NCBI RefSeq assembly: GCF_947242115.1
Contig: NC_074725.1
Coordinates: 13,216,511-13,280,510, forward strand
Length of the DNA: 64,000 nucleotides
Direction of reading: 5' to 3'
Origin: Biomphalaria glabrata
Taxonomy: Eukaryota > Mollusca > Gastropoda > Planorbidae
In this document: in pieces, positions 44,946 through 56,285 of the stretch
Layout: the number at the start of each line of letters is the position of its first letter
Position numbering within the stretch: the stretch's first letter is position 1
Notes under the pieces: model-generated
The model's input: the letters and a program-made list of their open reading frames with translations, nothing else
Told to the model about the DNA's origin: nothing
The model's database searches: none
Program-made: the position numbers and the translations under genes

Positions 44946-45484
44946 AATACAAATCTAGCTTGTGAACAAAGTAATATGAAATAGGTCGTTAATTTCTCTT
45001 TCAAAATTATACACAAATTGTGGATATAGATAAAAAGAAAAGCTTGCAAACTCTTTATGAGTTCAAAAAGATGGATGGACTCGGATCTCGAAAACAGCTC
45101 TAACGATTTTCCTAGCTCTACACCATTGTTCCGATTATTGTTATAACACCAGAGGAATTAAAGAGAGAAGAAAGCTCCAATATTGTTTTCAATCTAATCG
45201 TAGGCTGAGAATTTTATTTTTAGGTCACTGGATTAGACTTCAAAGTAGAAATAAATCGTTCGATGTAATTTAAAACAAATGTTGATTGGATTTACCTGTT
45301 GGCATATATTTCTTTTGGTATGTTAGACTTTAAAAAAAATTACTTTATTGCAGCTTCACAATGTCTGATAGACTAGATCTGCCTTTCGTTTGGTTCTGTG
45401 TCTGTGTTGTTTTTTTTTTGGATGGGAGGAAGAAGAGGGGAGCGTGTAATTTGAATACATTTGCATTTTACATTGCTTCTCTCT
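44946..45484. other. AT-rich interval, no gene seen
   Basis: No coding frame; no repeat recognised. Confidence 0.45.
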
Positions 45485-45690
45485 GATGTGTGGCCTTGAT
45501 TCGACTATAAAAATTGCCTCTCTTTGATGTGTGGCCTTGATTCGACTATAAACATTGCCTCTCTTTGATGTGTGGCCTTGATTCGACTATGAATATTGCC
45601 TCTCTTTGATGTGTGGCCTTGGTTTGACTATAAATATTGCCACTCTTTGATGTGTGGCCTTGGTTCGACTATAAATATTGCCTCTCTTTG
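45485..45690 (+). repeat. ~41-bp tandem repeat, 5 units
   Basis: The unit runs TTTGATGTGTGGCCTTGATT then CGACTATAAATATTGCCTCTC, with starts spaced 41 bp apart from 45485. Later copies change GATTCG to GGTTCG or GGTTTG. Confidence 0.9.
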
Positions 45691-46284
45691 ATTTATTTAG
45701 TGATTATGTCATGCAAAGAACTCTCTCTGTTTTTCTCTCTCTCTCTTTCTCGTTCTCTTTCAGACAATCGAGCTGTATGTATTTTAAAATACAAGTCAAT
45801 GGTTGCTATCTTTTTAAAATATTTATAATAAACATATTTACTTTTGTTACCAGCTTTTTATTTTATTTTCGAAGACGGAATAATGTTACGGGAGCTAGAC
45901 TTACTTAATCCCTCTGGTAGATGTAGTCATAATCATGATTAAACATCCAGGCTATTGTGAAGTATTGCCTTACTTGGCCAATCAGAACCAGAATAGTCGA
46001 ACACGAACTGTAGAAGTGGCAGAAGTGTGTTGCTGAAACTCTGATCGAAGTAGACAAGAAAATAACAGAATTTTTAATGCTTTTCTACATTTTTAAATTT
46101 TTGTTTTGTTAAATGGGACTGGTGTAATTTTTTTGCTTTGTAACTATGGCGACTGGTCTATGGAAAGGGGTTTCAAGAGTAATTAGCTAATTGTATTCTA
46201 CAGTTTGACAGAAGAAGTCTCTAAAAATTTTACTGGACTCATCCCAATGGCTGTGATTGCAATCGAAATCACCTATGTTAATAT
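45691..46284. other. Interval with a TC microsatellite, no gene seen
   Basis: A TCTC-rich tract lies at 45722-45760. No gene recognised. Confidence 0.45.
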
Positions 46285-46415
46285 TGTGACAACACAAGTT
46301 ATAGTATGGCCATGTTTGTGACGACACAAGTTATAGTGTGACCATGTTTGTGACGACACAAGTTATAGTGTGTATTGGACAACACAAGTTAATAGTGTGA
46401 CCATTCTGTGTGGCA
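46285..46415 (+). repeat. ~32-bp tandem repeat, about 4 units
   Basis: The unit GTGACGACACAAGTTATAGT then GTGACCATGTTT recurs from 46288; the third unit is shortened and the last is diverged. Confidence 0.75.
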
Positions 46416-47377
46416 ATACATGTTAAATGTAAGTTCTGATGTATTTAGTACACTATCATCAACTACTACTTTGACTTTGACTGTTACCAGGAGAGGGCAA
46501 TGAATTAAATTTTACCAGGTTGGGGGGGGGTAGAAAGGGAAGTTGGGGGGGGGGGTGACGTTTCTCAGGAGGCGGAACTCGAAGACAAAAACAGGATGGA
46601 CGGGAATTGAATTCCCGGGGTCAATCCTGCCTGACTTTATTAATTTTGCTCTGTTCTCGTGACGCGCTCCTCTGTTTAGATTTCATTAATGACCAGCACA
46701 AACTGGACAGTCCACTGAGGACTGATTTTGTTTTCCCTCCCCGCTGGTACTCTCCCCTTGGATATGCCAAACCCCTCGTTCCCCATCCACTCTCAGTAGT
46801 TCCACCCCCCTCCCCCGTAATGCATTTCAATTCGATTCTATAGAACTGCGATAATGAATTCTGTAACTAAAGGATACTTCGATTTCAGCTGTTTTGTAAA
46901 CTTAAAATTATTACATTTGTTGGAACGTTTGTAGTATTCATTTTTTTAAAAATTGTATTATATTCAAGCAGTTTGAGACCATACTACTGATAATAATAAG
47001 TTAGATTTATATCAGAAAAATTAATATATCTGTAGTGTGACAGATTGATTTTAGGCCTGTAATTAATTTTATATCCAATAACTTTGACTGTGGTCTGGAC
47101 GTGGATATCTAACCTGTTTGTCTTGTGCGTTATTGTAAGTGAAAGTATAAACTGAATAAACCACATACAAAAAATCTTATAATTACCGTGTCCCTTTATT
47201 TTATACCAGATAATTTAAATTATTTGATTTTAGTATAGAAAATCAATTCTTACTTTATATTCAAATAAAATATTAAAAAAACTTTCATTCATGTTAACGT
47301 GGTTTATTTTCAATACAATTCCAAGTTTGCAATTATTATTATTATTCCACTTTCTTTTTTTAAATGTAACTTTTGCT
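46416..47377. other. Interval with G-runs, no convincing gene
   Basis: G-runs at 46522-46530 and 46544-46555 could form G-quadruplexes. A 78-codon Pro-rich frame at 46607-46843 is in GC-richer sequence but lacks splice context and homology. Confidence 0.4.
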
Positions 47378-47640
47378 TTAAACCCAAAATGAGAAATGAT
47401 CTCTCTTACATCTTTTCATTTTAGCTCTGTGGCATTTGGCGTCCTGAGAAATTATCTGTTCCTTTGGTAATTCTTGTAACACAGCTGCAATACCAGACGC
47501 TGTAACACTTTCGCCCTTCTTTCTGCTTCTGTTATGTACGCCATCTATAATCCAGGACCCTTCCTTTAAGCTTTCTCTCCATCTGTATCTATCCTGTGCT
47601 TTATTTTCCCAACTGTACATGTCAAAGTTTTTGATGACCT
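47378..47640 (-). pseudogene. LINE ORF2 C-terminal fragment
   Basis: The minus strand encodes CQRNMKVIKNFDMYSWENKA, then RYRWRESLKEGSWIIDGVHN and RSRKKGE. It is clearly homologous to the LINE end at 55246-55528 (CKRDMKLFKIDTGNWEEVAL, then RSTWRESIKEG). The zinc-finger-like tail of that copy is not preserved here. Confidence 0.75.
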
Positions 47641-49017
47641 TCATGTTGCGTTGGCATAGGCCTATATCCGTATACATTAAAAGTGAAGCGAAGAAAACAA
47701 AATCCTACTTAGAAGAAAAAGTTAATTGTCGTTCCCAACATGACTTGCCATGCTAGTAGGGACCTATCATTTTATATTTCATAGTCGTAAACTTATTCAT
47801 TACTTCTAGTCATCTTTGAGCAGAATTAGAAATAAATTCTAAAATTGGCGACAGAATAGTTTGCTCAGACATGCATGATACATGCACACGTTATTTACAT
47901 ACACGCAAACACGATCGACTAAAATCAACACGCCTAAATATGCGGAAGAGGAAGTCATCCCTTGTTGTTGCTATAGGAACGCCTGTAAACTAGATCAAAA
48001 AATATGGCGCGTGCGAGACGATACTGTGTAGTAAAATAAAACAGCGCTTTCAATGTTAGAGAAAAAACTATTAAAGGATAAACAGCAACGCTCTGAATGA
48101 GTATCTCTTATCGAATGTAAACAATAACAAGGCTCTCGTGCCAGTTATCTCTAAATATATGCACATTAGGAGTTCCCCTTCCCTTAGTTCTGTTATCTAA
48201 ATCATTTGTATAGAGATGAACTCGTATGAATGTTTGGCTCTTTACATAAGAAGGGAAACAACTATTTGCCGTCTGCCATCCTTTGAAAAATGCGGATCAA
48301 CTCGTAACAAATAAAAAAAAAATTGTTGGCTCTCCCTATATCGAAATTTCAAAAGACCTTTTCAAATAAGAGTACTATAAAATCAATGGTGTGTATGGTT
48401 CTAATGCCCCGATGTTACATAACTGCTTAACATTTTTCTAATATGTAGAATTAAACTACAAATCAAACAAACAGACTAAAACACACTATAACAACACTTG
48501 AAGCCGAAGCCCTCCCAATGTACCGATGTAATGTACTTCACTGTTTTCTCGCGCTCACGGTACCATGCAACTACACCGCCATGGCATGAAGTCAAGCAGG
48601 GACAAGGGAGGGAAGCAGTGAGTAAAAAACCAACAAACCAACACAGCCTTTGTCATCGTAGAACTCTGTTTCGGTGTTAGAAGTATTAGCAGTCTAAGAA
48701 AAACACCAACCAGGGGATGAGGTGATATTGTTCCGGACTAGGGGAGATAATTGTTTTATCACCGGCGGGTCGTTCTATCTTCTACGTTGTCTGGGGGGGT
48801 TGATATATACTGTAAACACGCTGAGAGTCGAACGTAAACTGTTACGTCAACACTACCCGCGTAATCGTCTTGAGCAGACGAACGTATCTTAGCTCCAGAG
48901 GTAACGCTTAGAGTCGGCTTAGACAATGTCTGCTGAATTAAGCGGTCAAAATAAAAACTCAAAAAAAAATATATAGCTATATTAGGTTAAAGTTACTTAA
49001 GAGTCCGGCAGCGCATG
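47641..49017. other. Unique interval, no gene recognised
   Basis: Several short frames; none has recognisable homology. Confidence 0.45.
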
Positions 49018-49173
49018 ACTGTCTGGTCGTAAGGTATACGCGCTGGACTGTCGTTCGGTTGTCTCTGGTCCAGGGTTCATGCCCTGCCTGCTGCCGTCGC
49101 CCTGCGGGAATTTTGAACTAGAAAGTAGATTGTCCTCAACTGTGAAGGAACATACGACACATGTAAAACATTA
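49018..49173 (+). repeat. tRNA-derived SINE, family 1
   Basis: Plus-strand copy: CTGGTCGTAAGGTATACGCG head, B-box-like AGGGTTCATGCC, ending AACATACGACACATGTAAAA. Confidence 0.75.
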
Positions 49174-49660
49174 CCCAGCACTCCCCAGATCACAGGCTTA
49201 GTATGCGTTTTGATAGTGTAGGCTTTGACTAGATACATGAATATTTTAGTTTGAGAAGATTGAGCTGTGCAGTGCATAGCGAGGGATGGGTCGGTGCTTA
49301 CTGGGATTATGTATTGGGGATGGAATAAGATGCCATGTTACAAACATAAATGCCTGTATTCTGTGCTTCAGTGCTTCCATAGATCTAAATGAAGTATTTG
49401 TCATTGACCATTACTCCGTAAATTGATAAAAAAATGATTTAAAGTACTAGTCTGATATTAATATTAGGCGTGAATGTTATTGCATTAAAATTCCTTCTGA
49501 CATTTAGCGCTCTTCCTTAGAAAAAAGAAAACGATATCGTGTTTGTTGTATGTCTATCACTTTATATCAGCAAGTAATAAAATATGTTCCTACTTGAAAT
49601 GTTCAATTAGTATGGTAAACTAAAACATTCATATTTTGTCATTGAAAAACAAAAAAGAGG
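49174..49660. other. AT-rich interval, no gene seen
   Basis: No coding frame or repeat recognised. Confidence 0.45.
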
Positions 49661-49726
49661 CCAGTATGGGTATCGAACCCACGATATTTGAGTGACCCTC
49701 TATCAACAGAGAGATGACGTTCCAAA
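49658..49726 (-). pseudogene. tRNA-like sequence, probably a tRNA pseudogene
   Basis: The minus strand has a D-arm-like CTCT...AGAG with GTTGAT, a good T arm (TGGGTTCGATACCCA) and a TTTTTT terminator just beyond. The anticodon/variable region is about ten bases short and the acceptor pairs poorly. It may be a decayed tRNA-Ile-like gene or the head of a SINE. Confidence 0.35.
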
Positions 49727-49901
49727 GTGCTATGTGAGAAATGTTAGCTTCAAATAAAGGATTCACTTTTTTTTTTTTTTTACTTCCAACTTCTACATTC
49801 CAACTTTCACTTACCAACTTCTTTATAGTAGGAACTGATTAAAAAAATAAACACTTTTGAAAATTCGTTTGGAAGAAAAACGTAGTGTCTAACAATGCAA
49901 T

Positions 49902-51016
49902 ATTGTCTACTGTGGGTGTATGGAAAGAATGCCGTTAAAAAAACAACTACCTATGGCCTATTGCAGTCTATTGTTTACTGTGGGTGTATGGAAAGAATGC
50001 CGTTAAAAAAACAACTACCTATGGCCTATTGCAGTCTATTGTCTACTGTGGGTGTATGGAAAGAATGCCGTTAAAAAAACAACTACCTATGGCCTATTGC
50101 AGTCTATTGTCTACTGTGGGTGTATGGAAAGAATGCCGTTAAAAAAACAACTACCTATGTGGCCTATTGCAGTCTATTGTCTACTGTGGGTGTATGGAAA
50201 GAATGCCGTTAAAAAAACAACTACCTATGGCCTAGTGCAGTCTATTGTCTACTGTGGGTGTATGGAAAGAATGCCGTTAAAAAAACAACTACCTATGTGG
50301 CCTATTGCAGTCTATTGTCTACTGTGGGTGTATGGAAAGAATGCCGTTAAAAAAACAACTACCTATGGCCTATTGCAGTCTATTGTCTACTGTGGGTGTA
50401 TGGAAAGAATGCCGTTAAAAAAACTACCTATGTGGCCTATTGCAGTCTATTGTCTACTGTGGGTGTATGGAAAGAATGCCGTTAAAAAAACAACTACCTA
50501 TGTGGCCTATTGCAGTCTATTGTCTACTGTGGGTGTATGGAAAGAATGCCGTTAAAAAAACAACTACCTATGGCCTATTGCAGTCTATTGTCTACTGTGG
50601 GTGTATGGAAAGAATGCCGTTAAAAAAACAACTACCTATGTGGCCTATTGCAGTCTATTGTCTACTGTGGGTGTATGGAAAGAATGCCGTTAAAAAAACA
50701 ACTACCTATGGCCTATTGCAGTCTATTGTCTACTGTGGGTGTATGGAAAGAATGCCGTTAAAAAAACAACTACCTATGTGGCCTATTGCAGTCTATTGTC
50801 TACTGTGGGTGTATGGAAAGAATGCCGTTAAAAAAACAACTACCTATGTGGCCTATTGCAGTCTATTGTCTACTGTGGGTGTATGGAAAGAATGCCGTTA
50901 AAAAAACAACTACCTATGTGGCCTATTGCAGTCTATTGTCTACTGTGGGTGTATGGAAAGAATGCCGTTAAAAAAACAACTACCTATGGCCTATTGCAGT
51001 CTATTGTCTACGGCTA
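49902..51016 (+). repeat. 67/69-bp minisatellite, 16 units
   Basis: The unit TATTGTCTACTGTGGGTGTA then TGGAAAGAATGCCGTTAAAA and CAACTACCTATG(TG)GCC recurs 16 times, ending in a partial copy. Two length classes differ by TG. From unit 4 to unit 12 they mostly alternate short/long, indicating duplication of a two-unit block. Copies are otherwise almost identical. The 60-167-residue frames crossing it are repeat artefacts. Confidence 0.97.
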
Positions 51017-51406
51017 GAAAAGCTTTCATGTGGTTTTCCTTTGAGGCGTTCCCATTATATGTACGCCCATGATTAAGAGACGGTTAGCGTCACTTACAAG
51101 AAGGATGCTGGCATTGCTGTCGTAAATCCAGGATAATGATTCAATCCCGGCATCCTCAAATACATACACGCACACGCAGACGGCATCCCATCATTCATAC
51201 CTGTTGGCCAGTATTGAAAGAAACAAGGGGGGCGGGGGGAGGTCACGGCCCAGCTTTGAATAGATCCCAACAACAGGATGTGGGAGACAGGTTGCATAGA
51301 ATTTAATGATCTTCTCCACGGCTCGGGTGATCTCCAGTTTGATGAGCATTTCCGTTCTTGGTGAATACGTCGGTTAGCGCAAACTTCCTTTATCTTAGAC
51401 TTGTAT
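51017..51406. other. Unique interval, no gene recognised
   Basis: Minus-strand frame 51094-51468 has no recognisable homology and overlaps a SINE. Confidence 0.4.
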
Positions 51407-51582
51407 ACCTGGTCGTGCGGTATGTGCACTGGACTGTCGTTCGGTCGTCTGCATGGTCCCGGGCTCATACTTCATACCTTGCCCGCTGCCATCCCCCGTC
51501 GTCCTACGGGAGTTTGAAATTAGGATGTAGATGATCTTCTATTCTGAAAGAACACCCGAAACATGTAAAACATTTTACAAAA
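51407..51582 (+). repeat. tRNA-derived SINE, family 1
   Basis: Plus-strand copy: CCTGGTCGTGCGGTATGTGC head, GTCCCGGGCTCATAC, CCCGTCGTCCTACGGG, ending ACATGTAAAACATTTTACA. Confidence 0.8.
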
Positions 51583-51988
51583 CTTACAGCAATGGTGCAC
51601 AACGTTAGTCGGTCTAGGAGCCATGTCCATGATGAGCTTGTCACGTTCATTTGGAAATATTCAGACATGGAGGAAAATCCACTCATACCAAGAATACTAA
51701 GTCATTTTTTTTGGTTATCTGGTGTACAGAATAAAGGCAGTGCTCCTAAGCTGTGGTTTTGTAAAGTTACATTATTACTTTTGTGCACTTTAAAAGCCTG
51801 CAGAATGAAATTTGTAAATCTCTTCAACTCGTAGTTTGCATGAAGTTTTGTATTGAAGTTTAATTGAGCGTCCTTGTTCATTGTGAAAATTTCCAGTAGC
51901 AGTGCATTCATTTTCTTCTTTGTTATTGTTGCCCGGTTACTTGTGTCAGGTGTTTATTATGTTTGTTTTACTTCAGGATCTGGATGAG

Positions 51989-52104
51989 TAGTTTATATAT
52001 TTGGTTTTTAAAATAGTGTCGATACTTATAGTTTATATATTTGGTTTTTAAAATAGTGTCGATACTTGTAGTTTATATATTTGGTTTTTAAAATAGTGTC
52101 GATA
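51989..52104 (+). repeat. ~41-bp tandem repeat, 3 units
   Basis: The unit TAGTTTATATATTTGGTTTT then TAAAATAGTGTCGATACT is nearly identical in all three copies. Confidence 0.92.
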
Positions 52105-52149
52105 ATCCTTCAACGTGGAGATACGAGAGTAAATGAAGCCTGAGATATG

Positions 52150-52527
52150 TCAAGTATTTGAAACTAAGTACTTTTTTTTAGTCTGCATGTGCGCGCGTGC
52201 GTTACGTAAAAAAGAATCGCCCTTGTGACCCTCACGGTGTCGTTGAGTATAACTCTTTCCATCCCGCGATTGTAAGTCTTCCTGGACGGTCTGATAAAAA
52301 CACTTCAACCAACTACCTGGCCATATCTCAGTAACTCTGGCAACTTGTTTGGAACCGAGAAACACTTTCGCCAGGCCTCTTTGCATTGTTTGAATCACGT
52401 GGTACAGGCCCAGGGCGAGGCCGTCATCTGCTCCCTTCTCTTCGTTCTGCCACCACTTTTGTTCAAACCCACGAGTGTTTTTGAAATCTCTGCCCCCGGT
52501 GTTTGGATATCTCTTTCTTATCAGCGA
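52150..52527 (-). CDS. Candidate internal coding exon, unknown protein
   Basis: The minus frame stays open for 126 codons in GC-richer sequence than its surroundings. It reads RKRYPNTGGRDFKNTRGFEQ, then KWWQNEEKGADDGLALGLYH, VIQTMQRGLAKVFLGSKQVA and RVTEIWPGSWLKCFYQTVQE. There is no suitable start Met upstream of the conserved-looking part, so an internal exon is more likely. A donor-like CACC/GTGAGG near 52219 could end it after QRH. The opposite strand is also open for about 100 codons, so strand is not certain. No family recognised. Confidence 0.3.
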   Translation of the reverse strand, partial: SLIRKRYPNTGGRDFKNTRGFEQKWWQNEEKGADDGLALGLYHVIQTMQRGLAKVFLGSKQVARVTEIWPGSWLKCFYQTVQEDLQSRDGKSYTQRHREGHKGDSFLRNARAHMQTKKKYLVSNT

Positions 52528-53626
52528 TCAAGAGGTGTCACCCTTGTGTAGATCTATGTACCATATTGGTTCAGGTTATCTCAATTGGAGACTCTATTGT
52601 CACATTCAAAAATAACATTAGCTATGGAAGGTCGAAATAGTTTATTTAGGGGTACTTTATAACTGTTGTTATTGCATGTATTCTTATTATTATGGTAGAA
52701 ATTATAAATCTTGTTTGATTTTAAGAAATATGTCTAATCATTGGAGGCTAATCCATAAGTACAAAGCGTTTTGGTGTAACGGGCATACAAAATACAAAAG
52801 TATTTTAATAAATCATATTAACTGTTTGTGCATTTCTCAACACTTTAGAACCAAATTTCGCTTGTAACACAATGTAATTTTTATTAAGTAATTGGCAACT
52901 ATGATTTTTTATATGACGTCCTTGACATTGCCCTTTGGATATTATTTATTTCAAAAGTTCCTACACTCTTCATCTATTCATTTACTTACTTTTTTTTAGG
53001 TTTCATTTTATCGCTCCACATTTCTTCCTATCATTTTATCTTCTTTTTCTTTCTCTCTCTATTTCATTGCATTAAGAACGTAACTGGGATCTTAAAACTC
53101 AAAGAGCAGATTACTGTGATTAATTTTTAATGTAAAAATCCCCAGTCGTTAATGTGAAAGAAACTTTTTTTATTTTTTATTGAAAAACGCGAGAGTATTT
53201 TATGTAAAAGAAATTAGCATTTAAAAATGGGAAAGTATTTTTAAGTATAGCTTGTCTAGAGTATAGCGCGCCCCTGCCTATGCGGTGTCACTGGGTAGAC
53301 ACCCTTGGACCACTTCAAACTCAACTATCTTGAGAATGTCAGTCTCTCGATATCGTCGCCTGCTAGAAGTGATTGGACTTGTTGCGGTGTTATCACAATG
53401 AGAATACACTTGCCCTGACACCATGACACCACTAAGAGTTCGGACACGTCAGAGTCCAAGAATTTTAACTAGCTTAATAAACCGTACCGTCATTTTTCTA
53501 TTGTGTCATCATTAAATTGAAGACTCTATAGAAAACATTTTCTTACTGGCAAAAATTGTCAAATGTTCCATGTTAGTACATATATATTTTAATTAGACAG
53601 ATATGTTTTTATTTTATTTTCGCGTG
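52528..53626. other. Mostly AT-rich interval, no gene recognised
   Basis: 53260-53470 is GC-richer and unique but has no long frame. Confidence 0.4.
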
Positions 53627-53735
53627 TTCCTTCAGAGTTGAAGATAATCTATTTTCTAGTCCAAACCTCCCGCAGGACGACGGGAGCTGGCAGCGGGGAA
53701 GGCATGAGCCCAACCCCACAACCAGGCAGCCATCC
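53627..53735 (-). repeat. tRNA-derived SINE, family 1, partial
   Basis: The minus strand carries the head (GGATGGCTGCCTGGTTGTG) and the body (CGTCCTGCGGGAGGTTTGG); the 3' ACATGTAAAAC end is missing. Confidence 0.7.
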
Positions 53736-54395
53736 TATAACACAAAAGTATACAAATATACTGATTCTTTTATAGCGCGCCGAGGTATCAAGATTCACGT
53801 CATAAAAAATAATTAAATATACCTGCAAAGTAAACACTTCATTTTTTGATACACAAACTCAGGACTGTATGTGGCCTGACCTAAAACAAAAACGTCGTGG
53901 GTTCGAATCTTAGCCCTGCCTGTGCAGTACGTCAATATTTTTCATGGTCGCCTGAGTGTACTCACTTTTGATGTCACCACGCCTCTTGATATTCGAACAG
54001 TCATCTCTTGCTGACTCGCTGACCAACACACAAGTAAAACACTCACATTAGTATGTGCATACCTTGAACTAATGTCACGTCTTAAACCACGTCCCTTGTC
54101 CCAGGTGTTGTGAAGCACCTGATCAATCATGCACGTGTCTTTTTCTTGTTAGCTCACATGGACTTGATGAACTCTCGTTTGACCTTTTTGTTTTCGGCAG
54201 TCCTATAAAGTGAGTTGGCATGTCTGTGTTCGCGTGTTGCTGCCCCACTGTACTTTCTGTCCCGCATCCTTCACGTAAAAGATCATGTAGATCTCTATAG
54301 ATCACTTAAGTTATTGTTATATTCGAACGCTGACCCTACCCGAAGTCATGAATACAGCAACGTTTCATTGACAGTATTTACCAACCTATTTACCC
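53736..54395. other. Unique interval, no gene recognised
   Basis: A tRNA B-box-like GGGTTCGAATC at 53899 is isolated. Short minus-strand frames at 53942 and 54123 have no homology. Confidence 0.4.
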
Positions 54396-54427
54396 GGAGA
54401 GCTCTCACGAAGGTTGCGGGCGAAGCA

Positions 54428-54520
54428 GGACGTTTTGGCGCCGCCGTTTTGGCGACGCCGTTTTGGCCCCGACGTTTTGGCGCGAGCCATTTTGGCGACG
54501 GGACGTTTTGGCGCGAAATA
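54428..54520 (+). repeat. Left inverted-end module array
   Basis: GACGTTTTGGCGCC, GCCGTTTTGGCGAC, GCCGTTTTGGCCCC and further 15-16-bp modules, about six in all. Confidence 0.85.
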
Positions 54521-55245
54521 CATTATGTACGTTTATTGTATTATTTCTTTTAAAAGAATTATTCATATCTATGTTTTGCATGAGTGTTTGTGTTAAGACA
54601 TATTTTTTACGTACTAAATGTAAATATGTGTTTGTTTTTCACATCATTTTCTTTAATAAACATTTTGGCTTGTGTATGTGTGTTTATTAAAAGGCACACT
54701 TTTATTTTCAAAAAAGTTTTTTCAGAAATTACTTTAAAATTAAAAACAAATATCGCGTTAGAGAGGGGAGGGGTGGAGGAAAGAGTATATACAAGGAGTA
54801 AAATGTGAGCAGAAGAGAGGGGGCGGGATAGGCGTCACATGTAATGACCATTTCCAAGGAGATGATCGCCAGACGCATGACGCCAACGACCAGTGCTCGG
54901 TGCTGGTCTTGTCTTCATTTATTTAACTCTACCTGCGTCAATGCGAGATGTGTCACTCAAATCACCCCTACCCAATTTCTCAAAATATATCTTTTCACGT
55001 TAGAGTTTGTACTGACCACATTCCGTGTCTTGATCTTTACTATGTGTGGAGTTACTGTCGTCATTCAGCGTAATAGATAGGGGCGGACTGGGTATCAAAA
55101 TCGGCCCGGGCATTACCGTATAAACCGGCACACAAATGGCATGTCATATATCTTCGGTGGGTTGGGGATTTTTACCCCACTCCGCAACATATATATATAT
55201 TTGTGTGTGTGTGTATATATGTAATTAATCTTCATTACATTCTGA

Positions 55246-55528
55246 TCGGATGTATGCAAACGCGACATGAAGCTCTTCAAAATCGACACTGGCAACTGGG
55301 AAGAGGTGGCACTGGACAGATCCACATGGAGAGAGAGCATAAAGGAAGGGTCACAGATTGCAGATGTCATACACAACAGAAGCAGAAAGAAGGGTGAAAA
55401 TGCAACGGCGCCTGGTGATTATATATGCCCAACCTGCGATCGCAGCTGTGTATCAAGGATTGGCCTCTTTAGTCACACAAGAAGTTGCAAAGGGAAAAGA
55501 TCGTCTCTCGAGACGTAAAATGCCACAG
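55246..55528 (+). mobile_element. 5'-truncated LINE end inserted in the hAT element
   Basis: An intact frame encodes CKRDMKLFKIDTGNWEEVAL, then DRSTWRESIKEGSQIADVIH, NRSRKKGENATAPGD and YICPTCDRSCVSRIGLFSHT plus RSC, a C-x2-C-x12-H-x3-C zinc finger at the C-terminus. The stop is at 55516-55518 and the insertion ends only ten bases later. The 9-bp duplication ACATTCTGA is at 55237-55245 and 55529-55537. The sister hAT copy lacks it. Confidence 0.9.
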
Positions 55529-56144
55529 ACATTCTGATCTTTCATTCTTTCAAACGTTTTTTCTACCCTAGAATACTCTCTTCCTATAATTAGTGGAAAG
55601 ACAGTACACACCGCCAAAGAGCAGCTAGGGAGTCCGGGGAGCTGGTTCGTCCCGGAACCAAGAATTATTTCAGTTATTTTAAGCTTTAAAAATGCATATT
55701 CTGAGGTATCTACAGTGCAATTAGCCCGCTACTCTTACGCTAAAAAAATTTCAAAAACGATATCTGCTATTCATAGGAGTTTTTGTATTGGAGGGGGAAG
55801 GGAAACCACAAAACCCCTTTTGGCTATGCTCATGAAATTTGGTGACTGTAGTTTGCTTAAGTTGGCTGCACTGGGGCAGTAAGTAAAGTTTCCCTTTCGT
55901 ACAATGAAGTCTGAGGCAAGTGATGGTTTGAAGACCCTCCCCTGCCGGCTACGCCCATGTGTTATATTATAGGTGTAAGCCTAATTCTCTATAAAATATA
56001 TAAAGTTCGATAACTCATCGAAAACTGGATGTATGCATTCGTAGGATTACATAATGTATTCTATTTATACATGTATGTAGTCTGAAAACTATAAACAATA
56101 CAAAAGCAGCCTAATGAGTTTGAAGCTTTTTGGTATAACTTATA

Positions 56145-56285
56145 GATTACAGACGTTTCTTCAAAAAATAATTGTTAAGTCTTATGCATTTCATGTGTCA
56201 ATCTAGTCATGCATGTTGATCTGTGACTTAAAATATGCTAAATCATTGGTTTTCCTGGCTGACTCAGGTAACCCACTCCATTAAA
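56145..56285 (-). mobile_element. LINE 3' tail fragment in the hAT element
   Basis: The minus strand matches the tail and C-terminal block of 42921-43370 (plus strand ACAGACGTTTCTTCAAAAAA and TGGTTTTCCTGGCTGACTCA). Confidence 0.65.

Noticed and set aside
46607-46843. 78-codon Pro-rich frame in GC-rich sequence
   Set aside because: No signal peptide, splice sites or family recognised; the opposite strand is equally open.
49902-51016. Regular repeats suggesting a CRISPR array or a repetitive protein gene
   Set aside because: Units are directly adjacent with no unique spacers, and the genome is eukaryotic. Frames cross because the unit has few stops.
52345-52551. Plus-strand open frame over the candidate exon
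   Set aside because: The minus strand has the longer open stretch and more protein-like composition. Kept only as a caution about strand.
53890-53935. tRNA B-box-like GGGTTCGAATC
   Set aside because: No matching acceptor, D arm or anticodon arm around it.
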